The translations under genes and the position numbers were made by a program. From the NCBI RefSeq assembly GCF_018381315.1, contig NZ_JAGZSD010000008.1, positions 62,001 to 126,000 of the forward strand: a stretch of 64,000 nucleotides of DNA, written 5' to 3'. Shown here in pieces: positions 50,848 through 59,525 of this stretch; the first letter of the stretch is position 1; each line of letters opens with the position of its first letter. Origin of the DNA: Anaerostipes sp. (GTDB lineage Bacteria > Bacillota > Clostridia > Lachnospirales > Lachnospiraceae). Under the pieces are notes generated by a model that saw only the letters and a program-made list of their open reading frames with translations, was not told the origin of the DNA and made no database searches.

Positions 50848-51717
50848 CTAAAACCCGCGCATCCACTCTTCCTTTAAGTGTACATTTCCCTGAATTGCTT
50901 CTTCCAGCTGTGCAATCATCCTCTCTCTGTCTTCATTTAAGGTTCCCTTCAGATTAACATAATTCGAGGCATGGTTAGAACGGAAAATGCATCCCGGACA
51001 GTCCATATTTTCCAGCATTACTTTCGTCTCTTTTAAATTGTCGTAAGGGGAGATCAGTTCAAATTCCCCGTTCTGGATTTTCTCCTCCAGAGGAAGCCCC
51101 GGCTCTACCATCAAGGTGAGAAGTCCTACATAATCCGGCTTCATGGCAGACAGAACCTTGCCTGTATCAACTGCATGCTCTCTCCAAAGTCTTTTTCCTC
51201 CAAGGCCTGAAATTGCTGTCACAGACAGCCGTATGCCAGCCTGCTTTATCTTTGCTGCAGCTTCTTTCATCTCCTCCGGAGTTGCTCCCTTTTTCATAAA
51301 CTCAAGAACCTGCGCATTTCCTGATTCCAGTCCCATATAGACCATATCCAGTCCGTTTTCTTTCAGTTCACGCAATTCTTCCTCTTTCTTGATGATAACG
51401 CTTCTGGGAGACGCATAGCACGTTACCTGCCGGCATTCCGGGATCTCCTCCCGTATATATTTCAAAATCTCATTGAGATATTCGTTCTTACAGATCAGGG
51501 CATCCCCGTCTGCCAAAAAGATTTTCCCGATTGAGCTGTAATATGCTCTTGCCTCCCTGAAATCAGCTAAAACTTCATCTAAAGGCCTCATCCTGAAGCT
51601 TTTTTCTTTATACATATTACAGAAAATACAATCGTTCTGACTGCATCCAATCGTTACCTGTATGATCAGGCTGTATGCCTCGCTGGGCGGTCTGTAAACC
51701 ATTCCTTCGTATTCCAT
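50848..51717 (-). CDS. Radical SAM protein of unknown specificity
   Basis: Protein of 289 residues with an iron-sulfur motif GCSQNDCIFCNMY, which is Cys-x4-Cys-x2-Cys, not the usual Cys-x3-Cys-x2-Cys. A SAM-binding YMGLESGNAQVLEFMKKG segment (Elp3/HemN-like GLES) supports the family. A further pair CPGCIFRSNHASNYV near residue 240 could bind a second cluster. The ATG at 51717 follows AGGAGG; the longer frame would overlap the upstream gene. Substrate not recognisable. It follows the L,D-transpeptidase gene by 16 bases. Confidence 0.85.
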   Translation of the reverse strand: MEYEGMVYRPPSEAYSLIIQVTIGCSQNDCIFCNMYKEKSFRMRPLDEVLADFREARAYYSSIGKIFLADGDALICKNEYLNEILKYIREEIPECRQVTCYASPRSVIIKKEEELRELKENGLDMVYMGLESGNAQVLEFMKKGATPEEMKEAAAKIKQAGIRLSVTAISGLGGKRLWREHAVDTGKVLSAMKPDYVGLLTLMVEPGLPLEEKIQNGEFELISPYDNLKETKVMLENMDCPGCIFRSNHASNYVNLKGTLNEDRERMIAQLEEAIQGNVHLKEEWMRGF

Positions 51718-51733
51718 TGGTATCTCCTCCTGA

Positions 51734-52414
51734 TTATTTGCGGTAAATACAGATTTTAGCTCCTGGCTCCGCATTTTTTAATATCTTTTTCATGTTTGAC
51801 TGGCTGACTGCGATACATCCTGCCGTATAAGGCTTCTTACCCTTACAGTGTAAAAAAATTGCAGAGCCCTTCTTATATTTATGTTTAGGATTATAGTTTA
51901 AAAATAAACCATAATTGTACTGCGGCTTATAACTGATCAAATGCTCTCCTTTGCAGCGGTGCTTCTTTTCTCTTATATCCACCAGCCGGTTGTAATATTT
52001 TTTATCTCCGCACCAGTAAAGGTATTGGTTCACCTTCGTATATTCCATCTTTGATCCCGGATTCTTTTTGATCCCGAAAGCTCCTGAAAACCCATAAGTA
52101 CCGGTTGGGGTTTTCATATCGCCTTCTTTTTTCTTATATATACCTTTTTTTCCTACATAACCTCTGCATTTTAAGATCCGTTTCCATTTATGATCTCTTT
52201 TCTGGTACATATAAACAGCCGCTCTCGACTTCTTTTTGTATTTAACAAAAATCAGCTGTCTGACTTTGCTGTCATACCGGTATTGATTCAGTTTTTTCTG
52301 CCATACGGACTTTTTATCTGAGGCATAAACAGTCTGTTTTTCGTTTGTTCCAGCCACTGTATTCCAAATAAAAAATGCCATAAACAATACAACCATCCAT
52401 CTTTTTGTTTTCAT
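51734..52414 (-). CDS. Secreted L,D-transpeptidase (YkuD-like)
   Basis: Exported protein of 226 residues with a signal peptide (to about residue 31), then a very Lys/Tyr-rich region and a YkuD domain. The active site is FLHCKGKKPYTAGCIAVSQ: the conserved His, then Gly-Cys with the catalytic Cys; the residue after Cys-Ile is Ala where many members have Arg. DMKTPTGTYGF is the usual early motif. Role: peptidoglycan cross-linking or attachment of wall components, by family. In one transcript with the radical SAM gene. Confidence 0.85.
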   Translation of the reverse strand: MKTKRWMVVLFMAFFIWNTVAGTNEKQTVYASDKKSVWQKKLNQYRYDSKVRQLIFVKYKKKSRAAVYMYQKRDHKWKRILKCRGYVGKKGIYKKKEGDMKTPTGTYGFSGAFGIKKNPGSKMEYTKVNQYLYWCGDKKYYNRLVDIREKKHRCKGEHLISYKPQYNYGLFLNYNPKHKYKKGSAIFLHCKGKKPYTAGCIAVSQSNMKKILKNAEPGAKICIYRK

Positions 52415-52550
52415 TCATTGTATTCACCTCTTGGGCTATTATACACAAATACGGAGAAGAAAAAAAGAGGTTTTGGAAATTTTATTTGTATACAAACTAT
52501 TTTGATGCAAAATAATAATTTCCTATAAAGTTTAGGAAAAAGCCCGGAAG

Positions 52551-52580
52551 TTGGAGTAGACGTTTTTTTTAGATTATAAT
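52551..52580 (+). promoter_or_regulatory. Promoter of the 52620 two-component system
   Basis: TTGGAG (52551-52556), 18-base spacer, TATAAT (52575-52580), 39 bases before the start codon. Confidence 0.55.
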
Positions 52581-52619
52581 AGTATAGAAATGATAAATTT
52601 TGAGGGAGGATCTTATGTT

Positions 52620-54068
52620 ATGGGAATCGGCACTTCTAAGGGCATGCCCGGAATCGTCTTATTATTGTTTACTTTTTTTGTATGGGTTTTGTTTCTCCTG
52701 GTCTATCTCTCAAACAGGAAAAACAGATCAAACCAGTGGTGTGCCTTTGCAGGATTATGCTTCAGCATGGGAGTATTTAAGGAATACCTTTACTTTTCAC
52801 TGGATCCGTCCCTGATCGCAGAGTTCTCGTTTTACACGCCCAGGCTTTCCTATCACATATACTCTGTGCTTACGGGAGTTCTCTATTATCTGGCTATGCC
52901 ATGTGCTATTATGTTTGGCTTTTATTTCAGCAATTTTGACCAGAGACATCCAAAAAGTTTTCGCTGGCTCAAATTTTTAGTATTTGTACCAGCTATTTTA
53001 TTTTCTGTTGCTTACCCGCTGACAGATACCCGCTTTTATCAGCTCAACAGCCGCACCTACTATATTTTAGCTGCGGTATATAACTGGTGCTGCGGTATTT
53101 TTATGACTTTCCTTCTGGTCAGCACCTTGATCCGGGAACGTCTCCTTGCCAACTACCGGCAGAGAAAAATGGCGGCTGTTGTTGTTCTGGCACCGCTTTG
53201 GTATTGGCTGTTCAGTGCATTTATTATTCATCTCCTGGGTTTAAAATATCTGTTCAAAGCCTGGCAGGGGAACTTCTTTATTATCTTCTTTCTTCTCCTG
53301 TATTATATAAAAAATCTGTTTGATGACGGTATATGGGGCACCCGGCTGAAACGGGAAACCTATGACTGGACTGCCAGTGAAACTGTCATACAAAAAAATG
53401 CACAATATGTCGGTCACGCATTAAAAAATGAGCTTTCTAAAATTGAATGGTGCCTGAGCATCATACAGGAAAAACACACTCGGGATATTCAGGATGAACT
53501 CGAAATCCTTTCCCGTTCTGTATCCCACTTGACTGAGTTCGTCAATAAGACCAAAATCTATTCCGACCATATTTCACTGGATATCAAGGAAACTTCAATC
53601 CGCCCTCTGATGGAGGACAGTATTCAAAATATCCCCCCGGAAATGAGAAACGGCATCAGCTTTTCATTGAGCTGTCCTGAGCAAATGCTTCTGCCCTGTG
53701 ACCGTTCTCATGTAATGGAGGTTATGAACAATTTGCTGAGCAATGCCATTGAGGCTTCCGCCCCGGGAAGTGAAATCAAAATCACCTGCCTGCTGCAGCC
53801 CCGCCGCAGACAGGCCGTTATCTCCGTGGAAGACCATGGCTGCGGTATACCCAAAGAAGAGCTTTCCTGCATATTCAATCCCTATCATACTACAAAGACT
53901 ACAAACCACCATCTTGGAATTGGCCTTTATTACTGCACAAAAGTGATGAAAGAGCATCAGGGAGCCATCAAAGTAAAAAGTATTCCCGGAAGGGGAAGTA
54001 TCTTTTTTCTCTATTTTCCTTTGAAATACCGTCTGCTGAACAAAAAGAAAGGAACCACACATGAATAA
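52620..54068 (+). CDS. Sensor histidine kinase with seven-helix membrane domain
   Basis: Kinase of about 482 residues. The N-terminal 235 residues contain around seven hydrophobic helices (first at IVLLLFTFFVWVLFLLVYL) and little extracellular sequence. The dimerisation region has VGHALKNELSKIEW with the likely phospho-His near 264; the ATPase domain has VMNNLLSNAIEAS, VEDHGCGIPKEEL and HHLGIGLYYCTKVMKEHQG. The GGAGG site is ten bases before the ATG at 52620; an in-frame ATG at 52590 precedes that site. It overlaps the response regulator gene by eight bases. Signal unknown. Confidence 0.9.
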   Translation: MGIGTSKGMPGIVLLLFTFFVWVLFLLVYLSNRKNRSNQWCAFAGLCFSMGVFKEYLYFSLDPSLIAEFSFYTPRLSYHIYSVLTGVLYYLAMPCAIMFGFYFSNFDQRHPKSFRWLKFLVFVPAILFSVAYPLTDTRFYQLNSRTYYILAAVYNWCCGIFMTFLLVSTLIRERLLANYRQRKMAAVVVLAPLWYWLFSAFIIHLLGLKYLFKAWQGNFFIIFFLLLYYIKNLFDDGIWGTRLKRETYDWTASETVIQKNAQYVGHALKNELSKIEWCLSIIQEKHTRDIQDELEILSRSVSHLTEFVNKTKIYSDHISLDIKETSIRPLMEDSIQNIPPEMRNGISFSLSCPEQMLLPCDRSHVMEVMNNLLSNAIEASAPGSEIKITCLLQPRRRQAVISVEDHGCGIPKEELSCIFNPYHTTKTTNHHLGIGLYYCTKVMKEHQGAIKVKSIPGRGSIFFLYFPLKYRLLNKKKGTTHE

Positions 54069-54645
54069 CAGTGCCATACGAATTTTCATCGTTGAAGATG
54101 ATCTTGACTTCTGCTATCTGATAAAGAAAACACTGAAGACTCATACAGATTTCGCTGTTCTTGGAGACAGCCAGGACGCTGCTTCTGCATTAACTTCTGT
54201 CAAAGAACTGCAGCCGGATATTGTACTGATGGACTTAAATCTGTCCTCCACAGATCTGGATGGTATTGAGGCAGGAAGGGAGATCCGGCTGGCCACAGAT
54301 GCTAAGATCATCATATTGACTGCTTTTGAGGATCCTGAAATCGTCATCAGTGCCTGCGTCAAATCCTTCGCCTCCGCCTACATATTTAAAAGTCAGTTTG
54401 AATGTCTGGCAGATTCCATAAGGGCTGCTGCAAAGGGCAGTACCCCTCAGCAGTATCTTATCTGCGCTTCCATTCTATCCTGCCTGTCTCCGGCAGAAAA
54501 GTCTGTCTTTGATCTTATGCTGGGAAAACCCATGGATCTTCAGTCTTCCTCAAAGACGATTGCAAATCAAAAAACTTCTATACTAAAAAAACTGGGCCTC
54601 AAAAGCCAAAAAGAACTGATCCATATCTTCTCTGATCGTTATTAA
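54061..54645 (+). CDS. NarL/LuxR-type response regulator
   Basis: Response regulator of 194 residues paired with the kinase upstream. Receiver: IFIVEDDLDFCYLI (acidic pocket), phospho-Asp in IVLMDLNLSSTDLDGIE, Thr in IIILTAFEDPE, Lys in AYIFKSQFECL. The C-terminal LuxR-like helix-turn-helix (about residues 138-190) is LSPAEKSVFDLMLGK and SKTIANQKTSILKKLGLKS, shorter than usual but recognisable. Targets unknown. Confidence 0.9.
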   Translation: MNNSAIRIFIVEDDLDFCYLIKKTLKTHTDFAVLGDSQDAASALTSVKELQPDIVLMDLNLSSTDLDGIEAGREIRLATDAKIIILTAFEDPEIVISACVKSFASAYIFKSQFECLADSIRAAAKGSTPQQYLICASILSCLSPAEKSVFDLMLGKPMDLQSSSKTIANQKTSILKKLGLKSQKELIHIFSDRY

Positions 54646-54677
54646 CAAAGTGGACAAACCCAACTTGAAATAACAAA

Positions 54678-54698
54678 GAGGGGCGTTTATCGCCCCTC
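54678..54698. terminator. Terminator at the end of the amidase and response-regulator genes
   Basis: Stem GAGGGGCG (54678-54685) and CGCCCCTC (54691-54698) around a 5-base loop. It overlaps the amidase stop codon and serves both convergent transcripts. Confidence 0.75.
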
Positions 54699-55529
54699 CT
54701 CTGTCTCCATTTCCTTGAAGTACCGGTCAATTCCGTCTGCGGTCCCTTCCGCCATCTTTTTCTGGAATTTTTTATTTTTCATCGCCAAATCATCTTTTTG
54801 ATTACTCATAAACCCCATTTCCAGGATTGTTACCGGCATGGAAGCCCAGTTTATGCCGCTCATCTGATCTGTCAATATGACTCCGCGGTTTTTCATGCCT
54901 GTAACCCTGCAGTACTCATCCAAAACACTTCTGGAAAGTTTCTGTGACTTTTCTGCCAGCTTTGCCGCATATGGATTATTTTTAGAAGGCGCCATAGAAA
55001 GAGCCCCCCGCACAGTATGATCTTCTGAACCGTTTGCGTGTATCCTGATAAAAATGTCTGCCCCTTTGTCTTCTGCAAATTTTGCCCGTTCTGCATTGCT
55101 GATATTTACATCTGCTCTTATCCGGGTCATATGCACTGTATATCCTCTTTTTATGAGTTCTGTCCTGAGTTTGTTTGAGACCATAAGAGTCAATTCATAT
55201 TCATCTAAGCCGGACACAACACCGCTGGTTCCGGACGATACCTTGGGTTTCGTTTCTTTAGCCCCCGGACCAATAGGTTCCTGAGAAGCGTCCTGTTTTC
55301 TTTGATGTCCCGGATCAATGACTATCACATACCTTCTCTCCGTTTTTTCTTTTTGTGTTGTTTTCTTCTCTGTCTTTTGTTTTGTTTGATCAGAAGAAAC
55401 TGTCCTCTTGTCAGCAGAAGACAGTTCCATTCTGTCTGCTTTCCCCGCAAAATATAAAATGACAGTTCCTATAACTGCCAGACATGCCAATATGACAGCA
55501 GCAGTCATGATTTTTGTTGTCTTATTCAT
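54687..55529 (-). CDS. N-acetylmuramoyl-L-alanine amidase (Amidase_3), membrane-anchored
   Basis: Cell-wall hydrolase of 280 residues that cleaves the amide between MurNAc and the stem peptide. One N-terminal membrane helix (IMTAAVILACLAVIGTVILYF) and a Lys/Thr-rich linker precede the catalytic domain: zinc ligands in VIVIDPGH, the Glu in SGLDEYELTLMVSNKL, His in IFIRIHANGSED, and the catalytic Glu in VTILEMGFMSNQKDD. Its start overlaps the stop of the Ser/Thr kinase gene (ATGA), so it belongs to the signalling operon and may be its effector in the wall. Confidence 0.93.
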   Translation of the reverse strand: MNKTTKIMTAAVILACLAVIGTVILYFAGKADRMELSSADKRTVSSDQTKQKTEKKTTQKEKTERRYVIVIDPGHQRKQDASQEPIGPGAKETKPKVSSGTSGVVSGLDEYELTLMVSNKLRTELIKRGYTVHMTRIRADVNISNAERAKFAEDKGADIFIRIHANGSEDHTVRGALSMAPSKNNPYAAKLAEKSQKLSRSVLDEYCRVTGMKNRGVILTDQMSGINWASMPVTILEMGFMSNQKDDLAMKNKKFQKKMAEGTADGIDRYFKEMETEEGR

Positions 55530-58039
55530 CGATATCCTAAGTCCTCTTCTACTTTTACAATCAGCTTCAGGTTATACTCTTCTGCACTGTTCCAATTTTC
55601 TTTAAACTGGCTTTCTGAATACAATGCCCGGTACCAGTTCTTTGTCAGAAATAAGGATTGCAGCAATGGATCTTCAAACTTCCGGTAATGACGTGCAAAA
55701 ATTTCATTTCTCATAATCATCAGTTCTGTTTCTGATTTCTTTCTCAATTCGCTTTCGCTGAGACGGTACCGGTCTGTTCCTGAGTAAAACTGGGCAGAAG
55801 ATAAATTGCTCCATCCCATGCAATATAAAAGGAATGCAGATGCATCTGCTTTCTGGTCTTTTACTATTAAAATATAGCTTCCATAGGGCACATTGTCGAT
55901 TGTACGGACTGTCTTATAAAATCTCAGGTTTGCTTTTCCTCCTGACACCGAAAGAGCCTTTCTCTCCCCGCTGCGGTTTGTTTTTGTCTGATAAGAAATT
56001 CCTGCCTTCCTCAGCAGATATTGAGCTTCCGGGAGCGTTGTATAAATTTTTTGATTGACAAACATAAGATTTAAAACCCCGTCTGCAGATTTGGATGCCA
56101 TTCCTTTATAATAAAGTTCGATCACCCTGAGCAGAGACGTCCACTTATCGGATGCGATTTCCGTGCCCCCGATCAGTATTTTTTTACATGTCATCTCCTG
56201 ACCTTCCATGGCAAATTCGAACTGGAAGCTCCTCAGCCTGTTTGCATAATATGCCTGCCCGCTGAAAACCACATTATAATTTGTTGAGTCTGTGCCTGAA
56301 GCCTGCCATCTGCCGTTGTCAAAATAAAGATCAAATACCTGCCCCAGGGTAGCTCCCTTTTCTTCATCATTAAAATACTGGCTCCGCACATCCTGGACCA
56401 CCGCTTTGTGCAGATCTCCCTGAGAGGTAGTAGATGCCGGAGTACTGATGCTTCCGGATCCTGTTTTGGTGGAGGCTGTATAAGAGTTTACAGAATTCTC
56501 CGTCATCTTGAAAGAAACCACAGTGATCAGTCCATTGACAGCCAAAGCCCCGATGATAAGACCTGCCAAAGGCGCTCCGGAGAGGACTCCGCATTTTTTG
56601 CTGTAAATCCTGTCTCCCTGACTGTCGGCCTGCTGTTTTACTCTCTCTGCGTATTTATAGTATAGAAGATTGCCAAACAAACCGCACACAACTGCAGCTG
56701 CGACTGAAACTATCCCATAGATAAGATTACAGATCCACTGTCCCCCGGAATCTGCGGCAGCACTTCCGGCCCCAGCCGCTATAATATGTAGTACAGTCAA
56801 AGCACCTAACAGAATCCCGCCCTCTGTGAACATTTTACGGTACATCATCCAGAAAAATGTAAAGAAAAACGCCGGTATATGAAATTTTGCCCGTTTTCCG
56901 CTCTCTATTTTCGCAAACTCCTGCTTATAATATTCTTCATTCTTTCCAAAGAAGAATTCTTTATATTCCTCCTTTCTGGAACTCTCTTTTTTGATCTCCG
57001 GCACAGGTACAGAGTATGGATTCACATAGACTTGTTCCTCCTGTTCTTCTTCCTGCTTCGGAAGAGTTTCCATAAACGCTGCCTTCAGCTCGATGACACT
57101 CTGCGGCCGGTCTGCGGCTTTATAGGAAAGTCCCTTCATAAGGATCTGCTCCATGGCATTGGTAATCTCCACTCCCATGTCAGATGGCGGCCGAAGCTGA
57201 TCTAATTCCATCCGGTCCATGGCAGCTTCCGGCACCACTCCTGTAATCATAAAATAAAAGGTAGCGCACAGTGCATAGATGTCCGACCACGGACCGAAAT
57301 GCCCATGCGTCTGATACTGTTCAATCGGTGCAAAGCCCTGTTTCAGCACTATGGAAAGACTTTTGCTCTGTTCCCCTATAACCTGTCTCGCAGCCCCAAA
57401 ATCAATCAGTTTCACTTCTTTATCTTTTTGTATAAAAATGTTGTCCGGTGAAATATCCCGGTGCAGCACGCCTGCGCTGTGGACAATCGTAAGGGCATCC
57501 ATAATAGGCAGAAGAATCTTTACAGCCTCATCTACCGAAAGCCTGCCCCCGTTTAACGCCGTATATTTTTTTAAGTCCATGCCGTCCAAGTACTCCATGA
57601 CAAAATAAGCGGTTTGATTCTCATAAAAAAATTCGTAGACAGAAACGATATTAGGATTTCCGTTGAAACGGGATACCATTTTCGCTTCCTCAAAAAACCG
57701 TTCTGCCCCTTTCTGGAACAGACTTTCTTTTTCTCCGGTATAGACTGAAATCATCGTCTGTCCTGGCTGCCTTGCGGCAAGTCCGTCCGGCAGATACTCC
57801 TTGATGGCCACTTTCTTTTTCCCCGGAATATCGTAGCCTAAATAAGTAATGCCGAAACCGCCCCTGCCGAGCATCTTACCGATTAAATACTTTCCGGCCA
57901 GTATTTCTCCCACCGGCAGCACACCGGCCTCCGGCTCATATGTATCTTTTCGGAATCCACAGACCGGGCAGACAGTCTCTTCGCCGCTAAGCTCTGCAAA
58001 ACAATTTTCACATAAATATAAATCCTCTACTTGATGCAT
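55526..58039 (-). CDS. Membrane Ser/Thr protein kinase with zinc ribbon and C-terminal YARHG domain
   Basis: Eukaryotic-type kinase of 837 residues. An N-terminal zinc ribbon has CENCFAEL and CPVCGF. The kinase domain (about 48-315) has the glycine loop LGRGGFGITYLGYD, Lys in VAIKEYL, catalytic HRDISPDN near 195, DFGAAR and the APIEQY activation segment. Several hydrophobic segments follow (about 400-510). The C-terminal 300 residues would be extracytoplasmic and end in a YARHG domain (ELMIMRNEIFARHYRKFEDP), a wall-associated module. No PASTA repeats. It is coupled to the amidase and follows FHA and PP2C genes, its likely partners. Confidence 0.93.
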   Translation of the reverse strand: MHQVEDLYLCENCFAELSGEETVCPVCGFRKDTYEPEAGVLPVGEILAGKYLIGKMLGRGGFGITYLGYDIPGKKKVAIKEYLPDGLAARQPGQTMISVYTGEKESLFQKGAERFFEEAKMVSRFNGNPNIVSVYEFFYENQTAYFVMEYLDGMDLKKYTALNGGRLSVDEAVKILLPIMDALTIVHSAGVLHRDISPDNIFIQKDKEVKLIDFGAARQVIGEQSKSLSIVLKQGFAPIEQYQTHGHFGPWSDIYALCATFYFMITGVVPEAAMDRMELDQLRPPSDMGVEITNAMEQILMKGLSYKAADRPQSVIELKAAFMETLPKQEEEQEEQVYVNPYSVPVPEIKKESSRKEEYKEFFFGKNEEYYKQEFAKIESGKRAKFHIPAFFFTFFWMMYRKMFTEGGILLGALTVLHIIAAGAGSAAADSGGQWICNLIYGIVSVAAAVVCGLFGNLLYYKYAERVKQQADSQGDRIYSKKCGVLSGAPLAGLIIGALAVNGLITVVSFKMTENSVNSYTASTKTGSGSISTPASTTSQGDLHKAVVQDVRSQYFNDEEKGATLGQVFDLYFDNGRWQASGTDSTNYNVVFSGQAYYANRLRSFQFEFAMEGQEMTCKKILIGGTEIASDKWTSLLRVIELYYKGMASKSADGVLNLMFVNQKIYTTLPEAQYLLRKAGISYQTKTNRSGERKALSVSGGKANLRFYKTVRTIDNVPYGSYILIVKDQKADASAFLLYCMGWSNLSSAQFYSGTDRYRLSESELRKKSETELMIMRNEIFARHYRKFEDPLLQSLFLTKNWYRALYSESQFKENWNSAEEYNLKLIVKVEEDLGYR

Positions 58040-58052
58040 GATATTCCGCCTC

Positions 58053-58766
58053 CTATCTCACCTCAAATATATTTGCCCGGCTGCCCACACAAAAGCGCTC
58101 TCCCGCTCTAAGCGCCGCCGGCTGCCCGCTTGTCAGCTTCGTTCCGTCCATCAGATAAGTTCCATAGGTAGATCCCAGATCATTTACAATAAACATGCCG
58201 GTCTGAAGATTGTAATCCACCTGACAGTGATGTCTGGATACTCCCGGTGAAGACGCAGATAATGCAATCCTGCACGCCACCGGATCTCTGCCGATCATAA
58301 CTCCTGCTGCTGAAATCCCGGCGGACTGACCCGCAAATTCACCGCTGATCCCTACAACCTGCCTGCCGCTCCTGTTTCCTGCATAGTTTCCGGCTGCATC
58401 AATCACATAGGTGCCCGCCACCTTGTCGTGCAGAGCCTGGGATTTATCAGTAAATGCCGCCATAATATATCCGATAAAAACTGTAAGACAGGACAGGATC
58501 TTCCCCAGATAACGGACTGCTGCCGTCCCGTAGTCAATCCCGTTTCCGCTGCTGTCAACAACCATGATTCCCATGGCTTTTTTCCCCAGTGTCGCATGCC
58601 AGCTGCTTCCCTCAAACAATATAAAGTAAAGGGCACCAACAATCCAGAATACAGCCATATACGCAAAATATCCATAGAGTGCAGCGAATATGCCCCCGAA
58701 AGCACTGAGCGCCAGGGCATCTATCAGGTAGGCCAGAAGCCGTTTCCCAAAATTTGCATAGATCAT
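58053..58766 (-). CDS. RDD-family membrane protein with C-terminal FHA domain
   Basis: Protein of 237 residues. The first 125 residues form an RDD domain (FGKRLLAYLIDALAL with the Arg-Asp pair, then hydrophobic helices and TLGKKAMGIMVVD, QALHDKVAGTYVI). The C-terminal FHA domain has MIGRDPVACRIAL, VSRHHCQVDYN and NDLGSTYGTYLMDGTKL, the phospho-Thr-binding residues Arg, Ser, His and Asn-like positions in place. It may recruit the phosphorylated kinase to the membrane. Lies between the second PP2C gene and the kinase gene. Confidence 0.9.
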   Translation of the reverse strand: MIYANFGKRLLAYLIDALALSAFGGIFAALYGYFAYMAVFWIVGALYFILFEGSSWHATLGKKAMGIMVVDSSGNGIDYGTAAVRYLGKILSCLTVFIGYIMAAFTDKSQALHDKVAGTYVIDAAGNYAGNRSGRQVVGISGEFAGQSAGISAAGVMIGRDPVACRIALSASSPGVSRHHCQVDYNLQTGMFIVNDLGSTYGTYLMDGTKLTSGQPAALRAGERFCVGSRANIFEVR

Positions 58767-58784
58767 AAGCTTTCATCCTTTCTC

Positions 58785-59525
58785 CTAAACTTTTGAAACA
58801 GACTGAACCATCCCCGCAGCCACAGTAAAATTGTCATGATCTGCCGGAGCTTTTAAAAGCAGCCTCTTGACCATAAAAATGATCCATTCTTCTGGATTTT
58901 CTGACTTCACCAGATCCGCCTCCATCTCCGTCTCCCAAACATAATCCCAAAAACCGTCCGTACAGAGCAGAAATGCATCTCCTGCCTCCAGCCCCATGGG
59001 CTCTGGCTGCCTGGGAATTTTGAGTTCCTCCTCATTTCCAAGAACCTTCAGAAGTTTGCTGCGGTCCGGGTGGTGCCGGATCTGCGCCGGACTGATATCA
59101 CCCATCTCTGCAGAGAGCTGAACTACAGAATGATCTCTGGACTGATAATAAAGACATCTGTTTTTAAACAGATAAACCCTGCTGTCTCCCACATGGCATT
59201 CCCACAGCTTTCCGTTCTCCACCGCCGCCGCTGCGATTGTAGTCCTCATGCCCGGATACTCCTGCTGTCCCTCAATGACACTCTGGTTTGCTCCTGTAAG
59301 AGCCGTAAAAAGAGCCTCCCCGGTGATCTCTTTCATATTTTCGATCTGCTCCATCATATAATTTCCTGCCAGCTCTGAAGCAATTTCTCCTTTATCATGG
59401 CCGCCCAGCCCGTCTGCCACCACAAAGCAGGAACGTCCGTCCCCTGTCTCAAATCTGCAGAAGTCTTCATTGACCGGTCTCCCTCCGGGGCTGGTATATA
59501 CAAATGCATCAATCTTTGTCATCAT
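58785..59525 (-). CDS. PP2C-type Ser/Thr protein phosphatase (second of operon)
   Basis: Metal-dependent phosphatase of about 246 residues. Motifs: GGRPVNEDFCRF, VVADGLGGHDKGEIAS, CHVGDSRVYLFKNRCLYYQS, SRDHSVVQL, LLCTDGFWDYV and DNFTVAAGMV, giving the metal-binding Asp set. ATG at 59525 or 59522; the latter has better spacing to GAGGTGA. Coupled to the protease/FHA gene. It should reverse the action of the kinase encoded downstream. Confidence 0.94.
   Translation of the reverse strand: MMTKIDAFVYTSPGGRPVNEDFCRFETGDGRSCFVVADGLGGHDKGEIASELAGNYMMEQIENMKEITGEALFTALTGANQSVIEGQQEYPGMRTTIAAAAVENGKLWECHVGDSRVYLFKNRCLYYQSRDHSVVQLSAEMGDISPAQIRHHPDRSKLLKVLGNEEELKIPRQPEPMGLEAGDAFLLCTDGFWDYVWETEMEADLVKSENPEEWIIFMVKRLLLKAPADHDNFTVAAGMVQSVSKV

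Noticed and set aside
54646..54670. A third copy of the intergenic structured element
   Set aside because: Only CAAAGTGG and a few scattered bases match; the GTGGG/CCCAC hairpin and the GAAGGGCTTG segment are missing.
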